64,000 nucleotides of DNA from Microbacterium ureisolvens (GTDB lineage: Bacteria > Actinomycetota > Actinomycetes > Actinomycetales > Microbacteriaceae). Numbering within the stretch: position 1 is the first letter of the stretch; each line of letters starts with the position of its first letter. The position numbers were made by a program, and so were the translations under genes. Shown here in pieces: positions 17,692-26,200 of this stretch. The notes beneath the pieces are model-generated. The model did no database searches. It saw only the letters and a program-made list of their open reading frames with translations, and was not told the origin of the DNA. Location: assembly GCF_019511645.1 (NCBI RefSeq), contig NZ_JAEUAX010000004.1, positions 124,001-188,000 of the forward strand, written 5' to 3'.

Positions 17692-18106
17692 GTGTCCTCG
17701 CCCCCAGAGTGAAGTGACCCGAGGCGATCGGCGCTCGGGGTGGTGGTGATCGTCAGCCATTCTGAACGCCGATCCTGAGATCACGCTCCATGGTGCCCGG
17801 CGCCGCTCTTGTCCACCTAACGGAGGACATTTTATGCCATCACCTGGGAATGTCCCCCGAAGAGGGGACACGAAATCGCCCTCGTTAACCCGAATCCAGT
17901 GCCGCGTTCACGCGATGGAAACACCACGTGGTCACGCTCGAAGAAGAACGAAATCGGCAAACCGAGCCCCACCGGATCCGCTCCCCCCACGAGCGGATCG
18001 GAGTCACACGGGGTGTGCTGGACCGCATCGACGCGACGGGTGCGACCAGCCCGTTGGCGTCGGACAGACAATCACCGCTCCACCGTTCCCCATGGAAGGG
18101 CGTCAC
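17692..18106 (+). other. 415-bp leader/intergenic region before the exopolysaccharide operon
   Basis: This is the only long gene-free stretch in the window. It holds an excellent ribosome binding site (GGAGG at 17822-17826) seven bases before an ATG at 17834 that is in frame with the first glycosyltransferase, but the following 91 codons have mixed third positions and look non-coding. An inverted repeat TGTCCCC/GGGGACA occupies 17851-17870. It is more A/T-rich than its surroundings. The operon promoter presumably lies here; I could not assign -35/-10 boxes confidently. Confidence 0.6.
17851..17870. repeat. Inverted repeat TGTCCCC-N6-GGGGACA in the operon leader
   Basis: Perfect 7-base arms separated by six bases, just downstream of the SD/ATG at 17822-17836. 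It may be an operator or a small mRNA hairpin affecting the downstream operon. Confidence 0.55.
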
Positions 18107-18967
18107 ATGTCCAACGATCCACTTCTCTCCTCCCCGCGGGTCTCGATCATCGTTCCGGTCCGGAACGAGGCCAAGAACCTCGAGATCGTCCTCCCCCTCC
18201 TGCCTGACGTGCACGAGATCATCGTCGTCGACGGACACTCCGTCGACGGCTCCCAGGAGGTCGCACGGCGCGTTCGCCCTTCGGTCGACGTCATCACCCA
18301 GACTCGCAAAGGCAAGGGCAACGCCCTGGTCTGCGGGTTCGAGCGCGCGACCGGCGACATCATCGTGATGTTCGACGCCGACGGCTCGGCGGATGCCGAC
18401 GAGATACCCCGCTTCGTCGACGCGCTGATCGGCGGAGCCGACGTCGCCAAGGGAAGCCGATTCATGGCCGGCGGCGGCAGCGAGGACATCACGTTCCATC
18501 GACGACTGGGCAACAAGTTCCTCAACCTCCTGACGAACGTGCTCCTGGGAACCAGGTATTCCGACCTCTGCTACGGCTACAACGCCTTCTGGCGCCGCAT
18601 CGTGCCCGCGCTCGACCTGCCGGCGCCCGACATCGCCGGCGCCCAGGGCGAGATGCTGTGGGGCGACGGATTCGAGATCGAGACGCTGCTCAACTGCCGC
18701 TTCGCCGAGAACCGTCTCACCGTCGTGGAGGTGCCCAGCGTGGAGCTGCTGCGCATCCACGGCGAAAGCAACCTCAATGCCGTGAGCGACGGTCTGCGCG
18801 TGCTGCGCACCGTGCTCGACGAGCGCCTCAACCGGTGGGGCCGCACGCGCCGTCGCGCCACCACGCCCGTGTTCTCGCCGTCCGTGCGCGAGGCGACGAC
18901 CGCGAGCCCGAACCGCTCCGCGCCACCCGCCCCCGTCCTCGAGGAATCGGTCAACACGGCCGGCTAG
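18107..18967 (+). CDS. GT2 glycosyltransferase, polyprenyl-phosphate (DPM1/DPG)-like
   Basis: A 286-residue GT-A enzyme, first of the exopolysaccharide operon. The N-terminus RVSIIVPVRNEAKNLEIVLPLLP, the DxD region MFDADGSADADEIPRFVDAL, and KGSRFMAGGGSEDITFHRRLGNKFLNLLTNVLLG resemble dolichol/polyprenyl-phosphate sugar transferases. No C-terminal membrane helices follow. It may load a sugar on undecaprenyl phosphate or act as an ordinary transferase. GGAAGGG seven bases before the ATG at 18107 makes this the likeliest start; an in-frame ATG at 18092 and one at 17834 with a perfect SD also exist. The next gene begins two bases after the stop. Confidence 0.85.
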   Translation: MSNDPLLSSPRVSIIVPVRNEAKNLEIVLPLLPDVHEIIVVDGHSVDGSQEVARRVRPSVDVITQTRKGKGNALVCGFERATGDIIVMFDADGSADADEIPRFVDALIGGADVAKGSRFMAGGGSEDITFHRRLGNKFLNLLTNVLLGTRYSDLCYGYNAFWRRIVPALDLPAPDIAGAQGEMLWGDGFEIETLLNCRFAENRLTVVEVPSVELLRIHGESNLNAVSDGLRVLRTVLDERLNRWGRTRRRATTPVFSPSVREATTASPNRSAPPAPVLEESVNTAG

Positions 18968-18969
18968 CC

Positions 18970-19911
18970 ATGTCAGTCAGCGTCGTCGTCTGCGCGTACA
19001 CGCTCGACCGCTGGGACCAACTCGTGCTCGCGATGGACTCGCTGTCCGCGCAGACCCCGTCGCACGAGACGATCCTCGTCGTCGACCACAACGATGAGCT
19101 GCTGGAGCGAGCCCGCTCCCGCTGGCCGGAGTTCATCGTCCTGTCCAACACCGCTCCCCGCGGACTCTCCGGCGGGCGCAACACCGCCCTTCAGGTGGCC
19201 ACTGGTGAGGTCGTCGCGTTCCTCGACGACGACGCCGTGGCGGAACCCGGGTGGCTGGAAGCACTCGTCGCCCCTTTCGCCGATGCGAGCGTGGTCGCGG
19301 TGGGCGGCAGCGCCAGCCCGATCTGGCCCGGGCCGGCACCGGCGGTGCTCCCGGAGGAGCTGCTGTGGATCGTCGGGTGCAGCTACCTCGGTCTTCCCGA
19401 GGCGGGACCCATCCGCAATGTGATGGGCTGCTCGATGGCGTTCCGCCGCGAGCCGCTCCTCACCATCGGCGGCTTCAACTCCGACACCGGCCGCATCGGC
19501 GCGCTCCCGATCGGCTGCGAGGAGACGGAGGCGTGCATCCTGCTGCGCCAGGCCGACCCGGCGCACGCCATCCTGTACGCTCCGACGGCGAACGTGCGTC
19601 ATCACGTGAGCGCAGACCGCGTGCGGCTGGCTTATGTCGCGCACCGCAGCTGGTGCGAGGGGCTGTCGAAGGCGGGGATCGCACGCACCGTGGGCCGGCA
19701 GGACGCGCTCGCCGCGGAGTCGGCGTACGCGACGCGGATCCTTCCCGCCGGCGTGTGGCGAGAGCTGCGGCGCGGCCGCGCTGGTCTGGTGCCCGCGTTC
19801 GCGATCGCAGTGTCACTCGCGCTCGCCGCGTCGGGATATGTGTGGGGCAGCCTCGCCGCGGTGCGGCCGGGCGCCGCGCGGTCGCCGCTCGCTGACGGGG
19901 CGCGCGTATGA
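18970..19911 (+). CDS. GT2 glycosyltransferase (second in operon)
   Basis: A 313-residue GT-A family 2 enzyme. It opens with SVSVVVCAYTLDRWDQLVLAMDSLSAQ, has the nucleotide-sugar segment GGRNTALQVATGEVVAFLDDDAVAEPGWLEALV with the DDD metal site, and continues to the acceptor region CSMAFRREPLLTIGGFN and a base motif EETEACILLRQ. A hydrophobic stretch near the C-terminus (VPAFAIAVSLALAASGYVWG) may associate with the membrane. It starts two bases after the previous stop and its own stop overlaps the flippase start in ATGA, so translation is coupled. It likely adds one residue of the repeat unit on the cytoplasmic face. Confidence 0.87.
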   Translation: MSVSVVVCAYTLDRWDQLVLAMDSLSAQTPSHETILVVDHNDELLERARSRWPEFIVLSNTAPRGLSGGRNTALQVATGEVVAFLDDDAVAEPGWLEALVAPFADASVVAVGGSASPIWPGPAPAVLPEELLWIVGCSYLGLPEAGPIRNVMGCSMAFRREPLLTIGGFNSDTGRIGALPIGCEETEACILLRQADPAHAILYAPTANVRHHVSADRVRLAYVAHRSWCEGLSKAGIARTVGRQDALAAESAYATRILPAGVWRELRRGRAGLVPAFAIAVSLALAASGYVWGSLAAVRPGAARSPLADGARV

Positions 19912-21233
19912 CCGTCCCCGCCCGCGCACACGGGACCGCACCGGCCGCGAGCGTCCGCGCGCGCGTGTCGCGCGACTCCCTGTGGCTCGCGTCGGGGTAC
20001 GCAGCGACGGCGGGCTCGGGCTTCGTGTTCTGGCTGCTCGCGGCCGTGTGGATCCCTCAGTCCCAGCTCGGGATCGAGGCATCCGTGCTCGCCGCAGTGA
20101 TGGCCGCCGCGGCCCTGGCGTCCAACGGACCCGGCAGCGCACTGGTGGTCATGCTCCCCCTCGGCGGGCCTGCCGCCCGCGAGACGCTCCGACGCGCGCT
20201 CGCCGCCACCGCGGTGCTGGCCCTCGTGCTGGGGATCGGCGCGGGCGCGCTGGTCGCCGGCCTTCTTCCGTCGGCGCTGCCGCCGGTCTGGATCGTCTGC
20301 GCGGTTGCGGCGTGCTCCGTCGCGTGGGCGCTGTTCAACCTGCAAGCCCAAGCGCTCGCCGGCGCCTCCGACGCGCGCGCGACGCTCATCGTCAACGGAT
20401 CGGCCAACCTGCTGAAGCTGGGCCTGCTCGCGCTGCTCGCCGTCGCCGCGCCGGCGACGCCCCTCATCCTCGTCCTCGCCACGATCGTGCCCGCGATCGC
20501 GATGACGGCCCTGAGTCTCGCGGTGCTGATTCCGCGGGCGCTCCGAGTCGACGATCGGCTCTCGGGATCCGTGCGACGGTGGGACGACGACCTCGCGCGG
20601 GCATTCCGCCGGTTCTCCTTCCAGAACGCCATCGCCGTCGGGATCGTGATGTGTGCGGGGCTGTCGCTCTCGTTCCTCGTGACCACGCTGGCCTCACCCG
20701 TGGAAGGAGCGATCTTCGCCATCGCCTTCCAGTTCAGCCTCGCCCTCGACCTCGTGGGAGTCGCGGTGGCCACCGCGCTCGCCCGCAGCGCGGTCGGCGC
20801 ATTCGCGCACACCGCCGAACTCGCCCACTCCTACGCACTGAAGGTGTCGCTCGTGGTGGCTGCTCTCGGCGCGGCGGCAGCGATCGCTACTCCCCTCATG
20901 TTCCTTCTCCTCGGTCGGGGATATCCGCCCCTCTATGGAATGGCGGTCGTCGGGATCCTCGCCGCAGCGAGCGCGATTCGGCCCGGTTACGACGTCTGGT
21001 CGGCACTGTCTCGCGCGCGGCACCGCGTGCGCCCGGTGCTCGTGGGCAACGCGGTCTGGTTGCTGACGCTGGGCGGATTCGTCCTCCTCCTCGTCCCCCG
21101 GTGGGGGGCGCTGGGGGCGTCGACCGCCGTCGTGTGCGCGGCGCTCGTGCTGACGGTGATCGGCATCGTCGGCCTCCGCCACGCACATCCCGACCGCACC
21201 GCGCCCCTCCCCTCGAAAGGTGCACCCGCATGA
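19908..21233 (+). CDS. Polysaccharide flippase (Wzx/MATE-like), copy 1
   Basis: A 441-residue polytopic protein with about 12 hydrophobic helices and an N-terminal amphipathic start (RARVSRDSLWLASGYAATAGSGFVFWLLAAV) characteristic of MOP-superfamily lipid-linked oligosaccharide flippases. It would move undecaprenyl-diphosphate-linked repeat units across the membrane. Start ATG at 19908 overlaps the preceding stop by four bases, and its end overlaps the next start by four. A second, longer flippase occurs at 24614-26200; the two are not near-identical. Which lipid-linked substrate each uses is unknown. Confidence 0.83.
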   Translation: MTVPARAHGTAPAASVRARVSRDSLWLASGYAATAGSGFVFWLLAAVWIPQSQLGIEASVLAAVMAAAALASNGPGSALVVMLPLGGPAARETLRRALAATAVLALVLGIGAGALVAGLLPSALPPVWIVCAVAACSVAWALFNLQAQALAGASDARATLIVNGSANLLKLGLLALLAVAAPATPLILVLATIVPAIAMTALSLAVLIPRALRVDDRLSGSVRRWDDDLARAFRRFSFQNAIAVGIVMCAGLSLSFLVTTLASPVEGAIFAIAFQFSLALDLVGVAVATALARSAVGAFAHTAELAHSYALKVSLVVAALGAAAAIATPLMFLLLGRGYPPLYGMAVVGILAAASAIRPGYDVWSALSRARHRVRPVLVGNAVWLLTLGGFVLLLVPRWGALGASTAVVCAALVLTVIGIVGLRHAHPDRTAPLPSKGAPA

Positions 21234-22834
21234 CGACTCTCACGCTCCCGCCGGCCATGCCGCTTCACGGCGCGGTCGACAGAACCGTCGCGACGTGGGT
21301 GGGTCTCGTCGAGGCATCCGACCTCGCCCGCGCACCCGAGCGCATCGTGCTGGAATCGGGCGACCAGTTCGATCGCGCCAGACTCCTGGTGCGCGATCAC
21401 GGCTCGGTCCGCGGATACATCGCGGTCCCCGTCGTGGACGGCGAGGCGGATGCCGCCGCCGTGGTGGAGGCCGTCGATCGCCTGCCCGCCGTCCCGCCTG
21501 CGGCACGTCCGGCTCCGCAACCGATCACGGTCGTCGTCTGCACGCGAGATCGGGGCGCGCTCCTGCGGGAGTCGCTCGGCGCGATCCGTGCCCTCGACTA
21601 CCCGCTCACCGAGATCGTCGTGGTCGACAACGCGCCCTCGGACGATGCGACCCGCGATCTGCTGAGAGGCGAGTTCCCCGAGTTCCGCTATGTGCGGGAG
21701 GACAAGGCGGGGCTGTCGCACGCTCGCAACGCCGGGCTCAAGGCGGCATCCTCGACCATCGTCGCGTACACCGATGACGACGTGATCGTCGACCCGCAGT
21801 GGCTGTGGGCGATCGCGGCGGGATTCGCGCGGGGCGACGACGTGGGATGCGTGAGCGGGATCGTGCCCAGCGGCGAGCTGCGCAATGCCGTGCAGGCGTG
21901 GTTCGACGCACGCGTGAGCTGGTCGAAGCTCACCGCTGCACGCACGTTCCGGCTGAGCGATCCGCCGGACGACCTGCCGATGTTCCCGTTCTGCGTCGGC
22001 GAGTTCGGCACAGGTGCGAACTTCGCCGTACGCCGTGATCACATGCTCGCCCTCGGCGGCTTCGACACCGCCCTGGGCGCCGGCACCCGCACGAAGGGCG
22101 GCGAGGACCTCGACATGTTCCTCCGCATGCTCTATGACGGGCAGGCGATCGTGGTCAACCCGGCCGCCGTCGTCTGGCACCGGCACCGAGACGACCTGGC
22201 GGCGCTGGAGGCTCAGGCCGTCGGCTATGGCCGCGGATTCGGCGCCTGGGCCGTGACCGTCGCACTGGATCCCCGCACCGTCGGCGCGGCCATCGCGAGA
22301 TCGCCGCGAGCTCTCGCACGTCTGGTCAACAAGCCCATGGCATCTGTGGACGAGACGACGGTGACCGCCACGCTGTCGCGGGAGTCGAAGGGAATCGGCC
22401 GGGTCGAGCTGGCCAGCGTGATCGGCGGCCCCGCGGCCTACTTCGCCGAGCGGCGGGCGCAGCGCGACGCCGGCACGTTCGCCGGGCCGCCCTCGCGCGA
22501 CCTCGCCCTCGATCGACGGCTGTGGTCGGTGCTGGCCGCTCTGGGTGGCCTCTTCGGTCTGCTCGCTCTCCTTCCCACCGCCGCGGGGGTGTCCTTCGCC
22601 TTCCTGGCGATCTTCATCCTGATCGGCCCCGGCTCTCTCGTGCGGGCCTGGGTGCCCCTTCCGGCGCACTTCGCGCCGATCGTGATACCCGCACTCGGCC
22701 TGTCGGCGGTGATCCTCCTCACGACCGCGACCGTCAACCTCCGATGGTGGGCACCTGCACTATGGCTGCTCGCGGCGGCCGCCACGACGTGTGCGGGTGC
22801 GCTGGCGACGTTCGTCACGAGGAGGGGCGCATGA
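21230..22834 (+). CDS. GT2 glycosyltransferase with C-terminal membrane helices
   Basis: A 534-residue enzyme. Residues ~95-330 form the GT-A domain: ITVVVCTRDRGALLRESLGAIRAL, VVDNAPSDDATRDLL, DKAGLSHARNAGLKAASSTIVAYTDDDVIVDPQWL with the DDD metal site, and GTGANFAVRRDHMLALGGFD followed by KGGEDLDMFLRML. Before it lies a ~90-residue domain I do not recognise. The C-terminus has four hydrophobic helices (SVLAALGGLFGLLALLPT through the end), which would hold the enzyme in the membrane near the lipid carrier. Four-base ATGA overlaps join it to both neighbours; AAAGG lies nine bases before the start. Confidence 0.87.
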   Translation: MTTLTLPPAMPLHGAVDRTVATWVGLVEASDLARAPERIVLESGDQFDRARLLVRDHGSVRGYIAVPVVDGEADAAAVVEAVDRLPAVPPAARPAPQPITVVVCTRDRGALLRESLGAIRALDYPLTEIVVVDNAPSDDATRDLLRGEFPEFRYVREDKAGLSHARNAGLKAASSTIVAYTDDDVIVDPQWLWAIAAGFARGDDVGCVSGIVPSGELRNAVQAWFDARVSWSKLTAARTFRLSDPPDDLPMFPFCVGEFGTGANFAVRRDHMLALGGFDTALGAGTRTKGGEDLDMFLRMLYDGQAIVVNPAAVVWHRHRDDLAALEAQAVGYGRGFGAWAVTVALDPRTVGAAIARSPRALARLVNKPMASVDETTVTATLSRESKGIGRVELASVIGGPAAYFAERRAQRDAGTFAGPPSRDLALDRRLWSVLAALGGLFGLLALLPTAAGVSFAFLAIFILIGPGSLVRAWVPLPAHFAPIVIPALGLSAVILLTTATVNLRWWAPALWLLAAAATTCAGALATFVTRRGA

Positions 22835-24612
22835 CCGTCACCGAACCGCGCCTCATCTCCCCCGCGGCGACGGACCGGCCGGCGACGCGTCGTGGCGGGA
22901 AGCCCGCGGCGATCGTGCTGCTCGTGGCCGTCGTCGCCTGGGCGCTCGCCGTCCCCACCCTTCACGACGCCCCGTGGAACCTGTTCGGGCTGATCCCGGC
23001 GGCCAGTCCGCTCTTCCCGGTGTCGATCGCGCTGGCGACCATCGCATTCTGCGTCGCGATCGCGTCCGGAGCGATCCGCACGGCCGGGGCCGCGCTCGTC
23101 GCGACGGTCCTGATGATGCGTCTTCCCACGGCCGTGTCGACCGATGCGCCGCTCTACTCGTGGACGTACAAGCACTTCGGTCCGATCGACTACATCCAGC
23201 GCTTCGGCAGTGTCGACGTGACGGCCGACATCTACCACAACTGGCCGGGGGCCTTCTCGCTCATCGCCTGGATGAACACGATCACGGGGTCGGAGACGAT
23301 CGTCATCGCGCAGTGGTTCGCGGTCGGTGCGCAGCTCGCGTTCACCGCGGCGGTGTTCTTCCTCGCCCGCACTTACGGATATGCCGCGCCGATCGCGCTG
23401 GTCGCGGCGTTCGGTGCGCACCTGGCGAACTGGGTCGGGCAGGACTACCTCTCGCCTCAGGCCATCGCCTTCGCCCTCGGGATCGTCGTGATCGCTCTGG
23501 TGCTGGCGTCGATCCGCACCCGGGCGGCCTCGTGGGTCGCGGTGCCGATCTTCGCCGCCATCGTCGTGACGCATCAGCTCACGCCGTACTGGCTTCTGGC
23601 GGCGACCCTGCTGCTCACGCTGCTCGGACGCGTGCGACCTCGATACCTCGTCGCGGTGTTCGCCGCGATCGCGGTCGGCTACCTGCTCCTGCACTTCGAG
23701 GTCGTGGTGAAGTTCGGAGACCTCATCAACCTCGACTTCCTCAGCAACATCCTGACGCCGTCGGCGCGCAACGAGGTGCTGGGAGCCCCGAGCATAGGAC
23801 AGGTCGTCAACTCGTGGATCGCACGGGGGATCACCGGCCTCGTGTGGGTGTCGACGGCAGCGGTCGTCGCGGTGCGCCTCATCCGCCATCGCGAGAGGTG
23901 GCGTGACATCGCCGTGCCGGCCGTGGTCGCCTTCTCCCCGGGGTTGATCCTCCTGGGCCAGGGGTATGGCGGCGAGGCGATGTTCCGCGTCTTCCTCTAT
24001 TCGATCCCCGGATGCATGCTCATCCTCGCTCCCGTCATCACACGCATGCTCGGCGGCGGGCTGGCTCGCGCCCGGGGCGCAGCGCAAGTGGCCGTCGCGG
24101 CCATTCTGACCACGGTGGCCCTGGGGTCGATCCAGACGTCGTACGGAGGATGGTTCGCCAACCTCGTCACCCCCGAATCCGTTCGGCTGACCACCCAGGT
24201 GCTCACGGAAGAGGATCCCTCCACCCTCACGATCGGCGTCGCACCCGGTGCCCCGGGCCGGATCGTCGCGGAGTACGTCGACTTCGTCCGCGCGAACCAG
24301 CTCTTCGACAGCGGAATCGACATGTGGCTGACGTCGTGGCCCGGCTGGGAGGACGAGGAGTTCGCCGACCCGCGCCGCGTGGAACGCCTCACCGACAGCC
24401 TGGTGTGGGAGCAGCGTCCCGCCCTGGTGGTCATCACGGAGCAGATGCGCGCGTACAGCACGTACTACGGCACCCTCCCCGACGGGGCGCTCGACCGATT
24501 CCAGGGCTTCCTCGAGGATGACCCCCGCTGGGAACTGGTCTACGAGTCGGACGAGACCCTCGTCTACCGCCTCGATCTCACGCTCGGCGCCGACTCCCCA
24601 GGGCAGGGCTGA
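22831..24612 (+). CDS. Polytopic membrane protein, candidate repeat-unit polymerase or GT-C enzyme
   Basis: A 593-residue protein with about eleven hydrophobic helices followed by a ~140-residue soluble C-terminal domain (LTIGVAPGAPGRIVAEYVDFVRANQLF...). A polar segment after the third helix (STDAPLYSWTYKHFGPIDYIQRFG...DIYHNWPGAF) contains acidic and His residues, as in the first periplasmic loop of GT-C glycosyltransferases. I do not recognise the family. Its place between glycosyltransferases and a flippase makes a Wzy-type polymerase or a lipid-donor GT-C transferase the best guesses. GGAGGGG precedes the ATG, which overlaps the upstream stop by four bases. Confidence 0.65.
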   Translation: MTVTEPRLISPAATDRPATRRGGKPAAIVLLVAVVAWALAVPTLHDAPWNLFGLIPAASPLFPVSIALATIAFCVAIASGAIRTAGAALVATVLMMRLPTAVSTDAPLYSWTYKHFGPIDYIQRFGSVDVTADIYHNWPGAFSLIAWMNTITGSETIVIAQWFAVGAQLAFTAAVFFLARTYGYAAPIALVAAFGAHLANWVGQDYLSPQAIAFALGIVVIALVLASIRTRAASWVAVPIFAAIVVTHQLTPYWLLAATLLLTLLGRVRPRYLVAVFAAIAVGYLLLHFEVVVKFGDLINLDFLSNILTPSARNEVLGAPSIGQVVNSWIARGITGLVWVSTAAVVAVRLIRHRERWRDIAVPAVVAFSPGLILLGQGYGGEAMFRVFLYSIPGCMLILAPVITRMLGGGLARARGAAQVAVAAILTTVALGSIQTSYGGWFANLVTPESVRLTTQVLTEEDPSTLTIGVAPGAPGRIVAEYVDFVRANQLFDSGIDMWLTSWPGWEDEEFADPRRVERLTDSLVWEQRPALVVITEQMRAYSTYYGTLPDGALDRFQGFLEDDPRWELVYESDETLVYRLDLTLGADSPGQG

Positions 24613-24613
24613 T

Positions 24614-26200
24614 ATGCGTACCCCGGTCGACGCCGCAGCTCAGCGCAAGGACCGCGCCCAGCCCGACCTCGCCGCCGGCGCGGGAGGGATCGCGGGCGCG
24701 GTCATCACGACCTACGCGGCGCGCTTCGCGTCGATGATCGCGTACGTGGTGCTGCTCCCGGTGGTTCTCGCCGCATTCGGCGCGGAGGCGTACGGCCTCT
24801 ACATGCTGACCGTTGCCGTCGGCGCGCTGTTCCAGCAGGACCTCGGCGTCGGCGGAGCAACCACGCGGTTCATCGGAGTAGCGGCCCCCTCCAACGACGT
24901 CGCCCGCATGCGCCGGGTCGCCGCGGCGAGCAATGTGTTCTTCCTCGCGGCCGCCGTCATCCTCTCCTGTGCAAGCGGGCTGGTGTTCGCCCTCACGATC
25001 CCCCGGACACAGTTCAGTCCGGAACTGACCGGTACCGCCTGGATCCTTGCGCTCCTCGGCGTCGCCAACGTGTTCATCCTGCTGTCGTTCGCCGCGAATC
25101 GGCAGATCCTCACCGGGATCGGGCGCCTCAACGATGTCAACTACCTCCTCATCGGCCTCGCCGTGTTCCGCATCGCGCTGACTGTGCTGGTGTGCTGGGC
25201 GGGGATCGGGATCGTCGCCGTCGCAGCGGTGGATGTGCTCGGCATCCTCGCATTCGGCATTGCGACATATGTCCTGCGACGCCGACGAGCGCCGCAGCTC
25301 ACCGCCCGCCCCAGAGACTTCCGGTGGAGCGTGTTCCGCGAGCTGTTCGCCATGTCGGCCCAGCTCATGGTCCTCGGCCTCGCGGGCGTCGTGATCATGC
25401 AGGTGGGAGGCATCCTCACCGCTCTCATGCTGCCGATCGCCTACACCGCCCTGTACGCCGCGGGCCAGCGCATCTACCTCCTCGTGAAGGAGGTGACGAA
25501 CTCGCTCGCGACGGCGATCCTGCCGACCGCGTCGATGCGCGAAGGCGGTGCGGCGGGTGCATCGATAGGCCAGATGTACCTTCGAGGCACCAGCTACGCG
25601 AACATGTTGATGACGGTCGTCCTCGTGCCCGTGGTCGTCTTCATGCCCGAGATCATGACCGTCTGGCTGGGACCGTCAGGCGTGGGCGCAGCCGTCGTCG
25701 CGCAGATCCTCGTGCTGTCCATGTTCGCGAACAACAACCACCTTCTCGCGGTCCCCATCCTCACCGCGCAGGGCTCGGTGCGCGGGTACGCGATGCTCCA
25801 CACCATCTGGGCGGTCACCGGAACGGCACTCGCGGTCGCGCTGGGTGCGATCTCCGGGCTCACCGGGATCGCCTGGGGGCTCACCCTCCCGATCCTCCTG
25901 CTGGAGCCCTTCTACATCGCGATCGCGCTGAGACGTCTGGACCTCACCGTCAAGGACTTCGCGATCCGCTGCCTGCTGCTGCCGTTCGGAACCTTGGCAC
26001 CGCTGGCCACCGCGCTGGTCATGGTGAGCCTGCTCGACCCGCCGCCCGCCCTGATCCCCGTCATCGGCGCCGTCTGGGCGATCGCGGCGATCACCCTGTA
26101 CTACTTCATCGCCCTCGACGCGGCGACGCGTTCGTCGCTGCGATCCGCCCTCACCCGCCGCCTGCGCGGCGGCCGCCGCACCGTGGAGGCCTCCCTGTGA
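24614..26200 (+). CDS. Polysaccharide flippase (Wzx/MATE-like), copy 2
   Basis: A 528-residue protein with about 12-14 helices, beginning AGAVITTYAARFASMIAYVVLLPVVLAAFGAEAYGLYML, a strong match to the N-terminal pattern of O-antigen/teichuronic-type flippases. Internal segments TARPRDFRWSVFRELFAMSAQLMVLGLAG and YAALYAAGQRIYLL (read as ALYAAGQRIYLLVKEV) are family-like. It starts just after the preceding stop and ends overlapping the pyruvyl transferase start in GTGA. Two flippases in one operon suggest two lipid-linked intermediates or a division between backbone and side-chain export. Confidence 0.85.
   Translation: MRTPVDAAAQRKDRAQPDLAAGAGGIAGAVITTYAARFASMIAYVVLLPVVLAAFGAEAYGLYMLTVAVGALFQQDLGVGGATTRFIGVAAPSNDVARMRRVAAASNVFFLAAAVILSCASGLVFALTIPRTQFSPELTGTAWILALLGVANVFILLSFAANRQILTGIGRLNDVNYLLIGLAVFRIALTVLVCWAGIGIVAVAAVDVLGILAFGIATYVLRRRRAPQLTARPRDFRWSVFRELFAMSAQLMVLGLAGVVIMQVGGILTALMLPIAYTALYAAGQRIYLLVKEVTNSLATAILPTASMREGGAAGASIGQMYLRGTSYANMLMTVVLVPVVVFMPEIMTVWLGPSGVGAAVVAQILVLSMFANNNHLLAVPILTAQGSVRGYAMLHTIWAVTGTALAVALGAISGLTGIAWGLTLPILLLEPFYIAIALRRLDLTVKDFAIRCLLLPFGTLAPLATALVMVSLLDPPPALIPVIGAVWAIAAITLYYFIALDAATRSSLRSALTRRLRGGRRTVEASL

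Noticed and set aside
17834-18106. N-terminal 91-codon extension of the first EPS glycosyltransferase
   Set aside because: Third-codon positions are not G/C-biased as in real genes here, and the GT2 fold starts after 18107, which has its own SD. It is kept as a finding, not as coding sequence.
22438-24087. A 549-codon open frame on the minus strand inside the EPS operon
   Set aside because: Antisense to two well-supported genes; composition is Arg/Asp/His-rich as expected for a shadow frame.
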